Assembly: GCA_012522895.1 (NCBI GenBank) | Contig: JAAYJM010000119.1 | Span: 1-37,421 of the forward strand | Reading direction: 5' to 3' | Source of the DNA: Ignavibacteria bacterium | Lineage (GTDB): Bacteria > Bacteroidota > Ignavibacteria > Kapaibacteriales > UBA2268 | Length of the DNA stretch: 37,421 bases | Part shown: positions 30,089 through 37,421 of the stretch, one piece after another | Layout: the number at the start of each line of letters is the position of its first letter | Position numbering within the stretch: position 1 is the stretch's first letter | Position numbers and translations under genes: made by a program | Notes under the pieces: generated by a model | What the model was told of the DNA's origin: nothing | Seen by the model: the letters and a program-made list of their open reading frames with translations, nothing else | Databases searched by the model: none

Positions 30089-30803
30089 TTTAAAAATAGA
30101 AAAAGCAAAAATATTCCCAAGCCCTGTCCTTGCTGGCATTACGAAAAAAAACGCAAGTGCGCATTTTCCAAATGGTATTAGCTTTCACTCAATTCAAAAT
30201 AAAAAAGGACAGGTGGCGAATATTGAAATTCTGTCGCAAGCTTTGGGGATTAGCCCAGACGGATTAAAGTTCCAAAACCAAACACACAGCGATATCGTTC
30301 GTTTAGTTGGTAAGGATTCAAAAATAGAAAACTCAGACGCCTTAATAAGTTCAGAAAAAGCCTTGTGCTTATGTGTAAAAATAGCAGATTGCTGCGGAAT
30401 TTTGCTTTATGACAAGGGGAGCCAAGCAATTGCCTCAATTCATTCTGGCTGGCGCGGGACTGCTCAAAATATTACGGAAAAATGTATTCAAAAAATGGCT
30501 TATCATTTCGATACGCGGGCAGAAAATTTGCTTGCATATATAAGTCCTTGTGGCTCTGCTTGCTGCTATGAGGTGGGAGCTGATGTGGCTCGCTTTTTCC
30601 CAAGCAGCATAAAGCAAATATCTGAAGAAAAATATTTATTAGATTTAAAAAATGAAGTAAAAAATCAAATGCTAAATGCAGGTATATTAGAGGAAAATAT
30701 TGAAATATCGAAAGATTGCACTATTTGCAATCCAGATTATCATTCTTACAGGCGAGATAAAGAAAATTCTGGACGCGGGCTTGCTTTTATTGTAATGATT
30801 TGA
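30078..30803 (+). CDS. pgeF: YfiH/PgeF (laccase-domain) family protein
   Basis: QTHSDIV, KIADCCGILLYDKGSQAIASIHSGWRGTAQNI, ISPCGSACCYEVGADV. Overlaps the comEC-like stop by 11 bp. Confidence 0.85.
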   Translation: MSLNLKIEKAKIFPSPVLAGITKKNASAHFPNGISFHSIQNKKGQVANIEILSQALGISPDGLKFQNQTHSDIVRLVGKDSKIENSDALISSEKALCLCVKIADCCGILLYDKGSQAIASIHSGWRGTAQNITEKCIQKMAYHFDTRAENLLAYISPCGSACCYEVGADVARFFPSSIKQISEEKYLLDLKNEVKNQMLNAGILEENIEISKDCTICNPDYHSYRRDKENSGRGLAFIVMI

Positions 30804-30899
30804 GTTTTTTGAAAAAAAGCGAATAAAAAGGAAACAAATGAACAGTCAAAGATGCTTGTTCAACTTATATCATTACATTTTTTAACATTGATACCAGTA

Positions 30900-30921
30900 G
30901 GTCAAGCATCTCTGCTTGACC
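30900..30921. repeat. Perfect hairpin GGTCAAGCA-TCTC-TGCTTGACC
   Basis: 9-bp perfect stem with a 4-nt loop in the pgeF-fusA intergenic region. Confidence 0.8.
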
Positions 30922-31027
30922 CAAATCACTTTTAAATCTATTATGAATTAAAATTAATTATATGTTTGTAATCTTATTTCAAAATTATTTATTAATTTTA
31001 AAACTTTTTAATTTACGAAAATAGAAA

Positions 31028-33103
31028 ATGAGTTTAATAAAATTAAGAAATATCGGAATTGCCGCCCATATAGACGCTGGAAAAACAACGGTAACCGAGC
31101 GTATGCTCTATTTTACCGGAACGACAAGAAAATTAGGAGAAGTTCATAACGGCGAAGCCACAATGGACTTTATGAAGCAAGAGCAGGAGCGGGGCATAAC
31201 AATAGCCTCCGCTGCAATTACATGTCATTGGAAAGAGCATACCGTAAATATAATAGACACGCCCGGGCACGTGGATTTCACAGTCGAAGTAGAACGCTCC
31301 TTGCGTATAATAGACGGAATGGTGGCTGTGTTTTGTGCTGTAGCTGGAGTTCAGCCACAAAGCGAAACTGTTTGGAATCAAGCAGATAGATATAAAGTGC
31401 CACGTATCGCTTTTATTAACAAAATGGATAGAACCGGAGCCAACTTTGAAGAAGCCGTTGAATCTTTACAAACTATGCTCGATGCGAATCCTGTTCCAAT
31501 TTTTCTCCCAATTGGCGCCGAAGAAAATTTTAAAGGGATAATTGATATAATTCAAATGCAGGCATATACTTTCGATGGCAATGAAATGATTGAAATTGAC
31601 CTGCCAGCCGATTATATTGAGAAAGTGAAACGCGCCCGATATTTTCTCACAGAAAAACTTGCTGATTTCAACGATAAAATAATGGAACTTTTTCTTGACG
31701 AAAAAGAAGTGCCAGCAGAACTTTTAAAAACTGCAACAAGAGACGCTTGCTTGAAAATGCTAATTACTCCCGTTCTTTGCGGCTCTGCATACAAAAATAA
31801 AGGTATTCAAGTCCTTTTAAATTCTGTTGTAGATTATTTGCCTTCTCCAGCAGATATTGGCGCAATTATAGGTTTAGATCTTGAAGACGCAGAAAAGGCG
31901 CTAAACAGAATACCTTCACTCCAAGAGCCATTTTCAGCACTCGCTTTTAAAATAATTAATGACCCCTTTGTTGGGCAGCAAACCTTTATAAGAACATATT
32001 CTGGGCAGCTTTCAAGCGGTATGCAAGTTTATAATTCTACGAAAAGAGCAAATGAACGCATTGGCAGAATTTATAGAATCCACGCAAAGGAAAGAGTGGA
32101 AATCAATTCTGCTGGGCCTGGCGAAATCGTTGCTTTAATTGGACTTAAAAATACAAAAACAGGGGACACACTTTGCGATCTACAAAAGCCATTGCTACTT
32201 GAATCAATTTTTATCCCGCCCGCTGTAATTGATTTGAAAGTTAGCACTCCCAATAAAAACGAAGATAAAAAGCTTGGCGAATCGCTTCGCAAAATCTCAA
32301 ATGAAGACCCATCTTTCAAAGTTAGATATAACGATGAAACTAACGAGACTATAATTTCCGGAATGGGCGAGTTGCATCTTGAAATTATTATAGACCGCTT
32401 AAAAACTGAATTTAACGTAGATGCAAGCGTAGGCGCACCCTCGATTGCTTATCAGGAAACGATTACCAAGCCAATGGAGGCGAATTTCCGTTTTGTGAAG
32501 CAGACGGGAGGCAAGGGGCAATTTGCTCACACTGTCATTCGTATAGAGCCAAACTTGGGCAAGGGTTTTGAGTTTACCGATATTATAAAAGGTGGCGCCA
32601 TTCCAGCGGAATTTATTCCCTCAGTCAAAAAGGGCATTGAAGCAACGCTTGAGCGTGGTATACTTGGAGGTTTTCCAATCGTTGATGTTAAGGTTGTGCT
32701 GCTTGATGGCAGTTTCCATGCCGTTGACTCCTCCGATATGGCTTTCCGCACTTGCGCTTCAATTTGCTTTAAAGATGCTTTTAACAAGGCAAATCCAATT
32801 TTGCTTGAGCCATTGATGAAAATTGAAATTAATACTCCAGATGATTACATTGGGGCTGTAACAGGCGATTTCAACAGGAGAAGGGGGCGCATTGAATCAA
32901 TGAGACGCTATAGAAAAGGTTCGCAAAAGTTGAACGGATTTGTCTCGCTTCAAGAAATGTTTGGCTACGCCACTGCATTAAGAAATCTTTCGAGTGGAAG
33001 AGCAAATTATTCAATGGAATTCCATCAATATACCCCTTTATCTGAGGAATTACAGCAAAAAGTTCTGAAAGAAGTTGCAGAAAAGAAAAAGGAAGCAAAG
33101 TAA
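31028..33103 (+). CDS. fusA: Translation elongation factor G (possibly a divergent EF-G paralog)
   Basis: [104 protein letters not shown]. Confidence 0.95.
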   Translation: MSLIKLRNIGIAAHIDAGKTTVTERMLYFTGTTRKLGEVHNGEATMDFMKQEQERGITIASAAITCHWKEHTVNIIDTPGHVDFTVEVERSLRIIDGMVAVFCAVAGVQPQSETVWNQADRYKVPRIAFINKMDRTGANFEEAVESLQTMLDANPVPIFLPIGAEENFKGIIDIIQMQAYTFDGNEMIEIDLPADYIEKVKRARYFLTEKLADFNDKIMELFLDEKEVPAELLKTATRDACLKMLITPVLCGSAYKNKGIQVLLNSVVDYLPSPADIGAIIGLDLEDAEKALNRIPSLQEPFSALAFKIINDPFVGQQTFIRTYSGQLSSGMQVYNSTKRANERIGRIYRIHAKERVEINSAGPGEIVALIGLKNTKTGDTLCDLQKPLLLESIFIPPAVIDLKVSTPNKNEDKKLGESLRKISNEDPSFKVRYNDETNETIISGMGELHLEIIIDRLKTEFNVDASVGAPSIAYQETITKPMEANFRFVKQTGGKGQFAHTVIRIEPNLGKGFEFTDIIKGGAIPAEFIPSVKKGIEATLERGILGGFPIVDVKVVLLDGSFHAVDSSDMAFRTCASICFKDAFNKANPILLEPLMKIEINTPDDYIGAVTGDFNRRRGRIESMRRYRKGSQKLNGFVSLQEMFGYATALRNLSSGRANYSMEFHQYTPLSEELQQKVLKEVAEKKKEAK

Positions 33104-33191
33104 GCCGAGCATCAATGCTTTAAAAATTATTTTAATGTTCTTTTTTGCCTCAACTCAGTTAATATTCAATTAATAATCATTTAATCATTAT

Positions 33192-36100
33192 TTAATAAAT
33201 AATTAAGGGCTGAGTTGCAACAAAAGAATTTGAAGATAAGCGAACGAAATACGCACCAGCAGATAAAGAACTAAAAGAGCAAAGGATTTTATATTTTCCA
33301 GCTTCTAAATCGCCAGCAAAAATTGTTCGCACTTGCTCTCCTCTTTCGTTAAACAAAATGATAAGAGATGTCCCAAATTCTGTTAACGAGAACTCTATAT
33401 CAGTAGTAAGTTCTTTTTGCAAAGGATTAGGAGAAATTTTTTCAAAATGATTGCCGGCGGCAGCACCAGAGATTTTACGAATTTCATCTATTGAAATCGG
33501 ATTGATTGTTAAAACTGTATTGATTGGCTGCAAATTAAAACAATTTGAGCCGTCAATATCAATATCAAATTTTATTGGAGTATTGATTACGCTAAAAATA
33601 TTTGTTTTCGTGTAAAATCTAAAAAATACTATTTCAGAGCCGCTAATATAGTATTCATCTGATTTTGGCAAGAGTGAAAAAACAAATTTTCCCTTACTCA
33701 AATTAAAATCTTCTATTTTTAAATGAAACAAATTTTCGGCAGCCGAGCTAAGTTTTATATCATCGGGCGTGGTCTCTAATAAATCGCTGTTGAAAGAAAA
33801 AGTGAAGTGAATAGAATTAAAATGAGCAAGCGACAAAGGGCTGCTTGTGTTGAGAGCTAATGCCGAGTATAGCTCTTGCCCAGCGAAGATTTTACTTTGA
33901 TTATAATTGAAGCTAACTTGCTTTGTGGATTGGGCTGACTCGCCATAAAGTTCGATATTTGCTGTTTGCTCGTTGATTGAATTATTTTGAACGATAAGGT
34001 TTGTTGAAAAAGCCCCAGTTGTAATGGGCTGAAAGATAACTTTAACTACTCGCTCTTCTTTTCCTTGTAGCTGGAATGGCCGCACCGATTCAGCTAAAGA
34101 AAATTCTGGAACTACTGGCAAAAAGGATAAATTGCTTACAATAAGATTGCCATCTCCTTGGTTTTGAATTTTGCAATAAATTGTGTCAGTATTGCCGGGG
34201 CAGATAAATGTTTTGTTTGATTGAGTGGAAATAATGCTTTGGTTTATTTTTCCGTATCCAGTCCAAAGCGAAGATAAATCCTCGGAATTCCTGCTTTTGA
34301 CTTTTAATTCAGCGGCGTGATTTCCTTCTCTATTTGCAACAAATTTTGCATCAAACTCGAAATCCTCGCCCGGGGCAAGTATTATTGGGAAATTGATAGC
34401 AGCTTTATCGAAAGAAAAGCCCTCCGTCCCGTAGCTGTCGAAGCTCGTTGAAATTGAGTTGCTTTTTGGATAAACTGCAAAATTATCAATTATTGCGGAA
34501 TCGCAATATTCTGAAAACATGTTTTCAATTCGCACTTTTTTTGTAAGGGGAAACTGATAATCATCAATAAACGTGGTGTCGAATGATTGATCATCAAAAC
34601 GAAGCGATGGAGCAACTCCTATGCCTTCCAAGCTCGTTTCTGTTAAGCTGTTTGCAGAATTTATGTATCTTATAACTAATTTATGCTCGCCTCTTTGGCT
34701 TGGCAAAAATGTTACCGGGACCTCGAAAGCTTCATTAGGATTTATTTTAAGATTAACAAATTTCGATTTGTCAAATAAAAAGCTATCGCCGTTTATATCA
34801 TATTGAATTTCAATAGAATAAATCATAACGCTTTGGCTACCGCTGTTTTCTAATCTAATAACTGGCTTAGGCTCATTTTCCGGGGGCGGCTCAACTGCTT
34901 TTCCATCTATGCTAATCCCCCTTTTTCCCCAGTTATAAGAGCTTGCAATAAGTCCGGGCTTAATCCCACGTCCAGTAACAAGTGCAAGGCTGTCCGTTCC
35001 CTGTGCGTCAGATTGGACGGTGAAGCTATTTCCAAAATACCCTTCTGTTTTTGGAGAAAATTTTATTGGGATAATTAAACTTTCTTTTGGATTAACTGAA
35101 ATTGGCTTCTCCTCGCTTGGCATTTCATCAAGCATCAGACTGAATGGACTTGCCTTTTGCTCGGCTTCTATTCCGTAAATCAATAAAACATTATTTCCAT
35201 AATTATAAATTTCTAAATCTCTAATAAGTTCTTTACCAATAGTAACGTCTGGAAACTTAACGCTATATACTTTTATTATTGGAATTTCCACCTCTGCTGA
35301 AATTGGAATTTTGGGTAAAGGCTTGCAAGTATCGCTTGCAATCAGAAAATCTTTAAAGGTTCCAGCTTTTTTTGGGTTAAATTTTACTATTACCGGGAAA
35401 GAGTCTGTTGGAGGGATAATGCTCGGCAATTTCGAGTGTTCCAATCGAAAATTTTTGTTGTTCTCTAATTTTAAATTGCTTAGGTGATAGTATGTTTTAG
35501 TAGAATTATTTTTTATCCAAACGGTTTGATTAAGCTCGGAATTGTTGATTTTATTAAGTCCAAAGTCAATTGCTTTTGGATTTGCTGCTGCAAGCACGGG
35601 CAAGTATTCTATTGAGATAGTGCTGTCGTTAGATTCTCTATCAATAAATGTGATTACAGCTTTTGCCTGCTTTGTTCCGTCGACAACGTTTAAATTCCAA
35701 CGAGTAGAGATTGATTGCCCCGGTATAAAGAAATCATAGTTAAATATATAGTTTTCACTTACGCTACTATGATAAATTATAAGTCCAAGATTGGAACGCA
35801 AGCTGTCGTTATCGGGATAATCCTTTACTAACCCATCAATAACGCTGCCATCACAATTTTGTGTATAGCTTGGCTTGGGTGGGATTGTGTCTTTTATAGC
35901 GGGATTGCTCATCGATACTGCTATTGGAAAGCCATAAGCTGAAGATGGAATTGGATTATATTGATAAGCTGAAATATTTTTGCAACTTCTTAATTTATAT
36001 GTTCCGGCTGGCAATTCCAATGTAGTAGTGAAATATATGTTTTCAGAATTAGAATCTGGGTAGGGGGCGATTTGCAGGGACATACTGTTAAATTTTTCCC

Positions 36101-37379
36101 ACACAATTACTGTATTGATTTCCATTCCAAATTCCAAGCATTCTGGTATTTCCCCATCATCGCTCTCAAAGATTAACGAAACATAGCTTGGAATTAAATT
36201 TTCATTTTCGTCAAATATCTTTGGGATATTGAAAATCATTTCATTGCTATACTGCTCAACTGGAATTAAAGAGATTTGGAAGGGCGCGCTTGCTATGCTA
36301 TCCCCTTTTGAAGAAGCGTTGTATTGAGTTGCTATAATCTCCTCATCGCTTTCGATTGTGTGAGGAGTTGTAGTATTTATTTCAAAAATTTTAGTAAAAG
36401 AAGGACGCTCTGTGTTGTCGTCAAAGTCAAAAAAATCGAGCCGAGTGCCATCAATTTTTAGATTAGTATTTTTATTAAAAGAACTAACTCTAACAAAAGA
36501 TTTTTGAAACTGTGGGAAGCTAATCAAGTGGTATTTTTTCCCGTAGCAGTAATCTGGAATTTCCATTTCTACTGTATAGCTGCAACCGTCAAGCGCTGCT
36601 CCTTCAAAGCTTGTGCAATAATTTCCAGAAATAACCGCAAGTGGCAAATTTGCTTCAATAACGCTCCCGGAAAGGTCTTCGTTTTTCCCTTTGCTCGCTA
36701 TAAGCCAGATGTCCCCTTTGTTTAGAAGCACTGTTTTTGAGGTGCCGAAACGAATCCCGCCCGCAGTTTTAGACGAATCATTTCCAGCTAAATAGAAAGT
36801 AACCTCTGTTTTATCAAATGCTGCTATAATGCTTGTATACCCGGGTAGCCATTGCTCGCTATTATTAGAAATATCTTTGCTTGAGCTTACTACATACTTG
36901 CTTGAAAGCGAGGACACTGGCAAAGCTAAATAACCATCTGAAATAGTAGAAAATTTTGAAAGGCAGTAAACAGAAACGGGTTCTTCCGATTTTATATATA
37001 TAGCAAAAGAGCGGTAAATCGCATCTGGATAAGGCGCGCTGGTATCGGCTTTTTGATAATTCTGAACTATGTAAGATGGGATAGCAAATTCAACAGATTG
37101 ATTAGCCTTTATTTCTTTTCTTTCAAAATAATTTTTTCCTAAATGCTCAACGCTCACTATATTGCTTTTTTCAGAGCTAACTACTATTATATATTCATTA
37201 TTGCTTTCAGCCTCCCAGCCCGGGTGGAATGTTATGTAAAATTCGGTTCCAACGCTGTTTGCATTTTGCCGCAATAATTGCGAGTTATTCTTTTTGTCTT
37301 TAGCAAGGGAGCTTAAAGAAATAAAGAACATTAAGAATATAAGAAGGAGACTGAAACGGTATTTTGTATTTTCTTTCAT
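33192..37379 (-). CDS. T9SS-secreted protein: IgGFc-binding-like N-terminus, ASH/HYDIN-like (choice-of-anchor D) repeats, cohesin-like segment, T9SS C-terminus
   Basis: Signal peptide MKENTKYRFSLLLIFLMFFISLSSLA. VGTEFYITFHPGWE...AVISGNYCTSFEGAALDGCSYTVEMEIP. Repeated 'IDFGLNKINNSELNQTVWIKNNS...FPVIVKFNPKKAG' and 'VTIGKELIRDLEIYNYGNN...IPIKFSPKTEG' units. KISPNPLQKELTTDIEFSL...GAYFVRLSSNSF at the C-terminus. Confidence 0.8.
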   Translation of the reverse strand: MKENTKYRFSLLLIFLMFFISLSSLAKDKKNNSQLLRQNANSVGTEFYITFHPGWEAESNNEYIIVVSSEKSNIVSVEHLGKNYFERKEIKANQSVEFAIPSYIVQNYQKADTSAPYPDAIYRSFAIYIKSEEPVSVYCLSKFSTISDGYLALPVSSLSSKYVVSSSKDISNNSEQWLPGYTSIIAAFDKTEVTFYLAGNDSSKTAGGIRFGTSKTVLLNKGDIWLIASKGKNEDLSGSVIEANLPLAVISGNYCTSFEGAALDGCSYTVEMEIPDYCYGKKYHLISFPQFQKSFVRVSSFNKNTNLKIDGTRLDFFDFDDNTERPSFTKIFEINTTTPHTIESDEEIIATQYNASSKGDSIASAPFQISLIPVEQYSNEMIFNIPKIFDENENLIPSYVSLIFESDDGEIPECLEFGMEINTVIVWEKFNSMSLQIAPYPDSNSENIYFTTTLELPAGTYKLRSCKNISAYQYNPIPSSAYGFPIAVSMSNPAIKDTIPPKPSYTQNCDGSVIDGLVKDYPDNDSLRSNLGLIIYHSSVSENYIFNYDFFIPGQSISTRWNLNVVDGTKQAKAVITFIDRESNDSTISIEYLPVLAAANPKAIDFGLNKINNSELNQTVWIKNNSTKTYYHLSNLKLENNKNFRLEHSKLPSIIPPTDSFPVIVKFNPKKAGTFKDFLIASDTCKPLPKIPISAEVEIPIIKVYSVKFPDVTIGKELIRDLEIYNYGNNVLLIYGIEAEQKASPFSLMLDEMPSEEKPISVNPKESLIIPIKFSPKTEGYFGNSFTVQSDAQGTDSLALVTGRGIKPGLIASSYNWGKRGISIDGKAVEPPPENEPKPVIRLENSGSQSVMIYSIEIQYDINGDSFLFDKSKFVNLKINPNEAFEVPVTFLPSQRGEHKLVIRYINSANSLTETSLEGIGVAPSLRFDDQSFDTTFIDDYQFPLTKKVRIENMFSEYCDSAIIDNFAVYPKSNSISTSFDSYGTEGFSFDKAAINFPIILAPGEDFEFDAKFVANREGNHAAELKVKSRNSEDLSSLWTGYGKINQSIISTQSNKTFICPGNTDTIYCKIQNQGDGNLIVSNLSFLPVVPEFSLAESVRPFQLQGKEERVVKVIFQPITTGAFSTNLIVQNNSINEQTANIELYGESAQSTKQVSFNYNQSKIFAGQELYSALALNTSSPLSLAHFNSIHFTFSFNSDLLETTPDDIKLSSAAENLFHLKIEDFNLSKGKFVFSLLPKSDEYYISGSEIVFFRFYTKTNIFSVINTPIKFDIDIDGSNCFNLQPINTVLTINPISIDEIRKISGAAAGNHFEKISPNPLQKELTTDIEFSLTEFGTSLIILFNERGEQVRTIFAGDLEAGKYKILCSFSSLSAGAYFVRLSSNSFVATQPLIIY

Positions 37380-37421
37380 TTATTGACCTATTTAAATTTA
37401 TTTACAGTCAATAATCAAATA

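Overview
The window (37.4 kb, AT-rich) looks like a chromosomal segment from an FCB-group bacterium (Bacteroidota, Ignavibacteria or Kapabacteria type). I infer this from several proteins with type IX secretion (T9SS) type-A C-terminal sorting domains; taxonomy cannot be proven here. Left third (1-16577): a locus of secreted or surface proteins. It holds a small T9SS cargo cut by the window edge, a ~2.25-kb-codon tail-fibre-like repeat protein built on 'GWGDHSTEGY' modules, a small fn3-like protein, and a 2571-aa Ig-like T9SS adhesin. Middle (16683-33103): mostly housekeeping genes. These are a GH3 beta-N-acetylhexosaminidase, metK-ahcY, an aldehyde dehydrogenase, surE, a signalling cassette (small protein, HDOD protein, GAF/PAS histidine kinase, receiver-kinase), a GT4 glycosyltransferase, a ComEC-like protein, a YfiH/PgeF-family protein and a lone EF-G. 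Right end (33192-37379, minus strand): a 1395-aa IgGFc-binding-like T9SS protein. The most notable observation is that the repeat gene is interrupted by two in-frame nonsense codons (TAG 3002-3004 and TGA 3050-3052). Both sit exactly where other repeat copies have Trp (TGG), and near-identical intact donor copies lie elsewhere in the same gene. I saw no CRISPR array, tRNA, rRNA or transposase.
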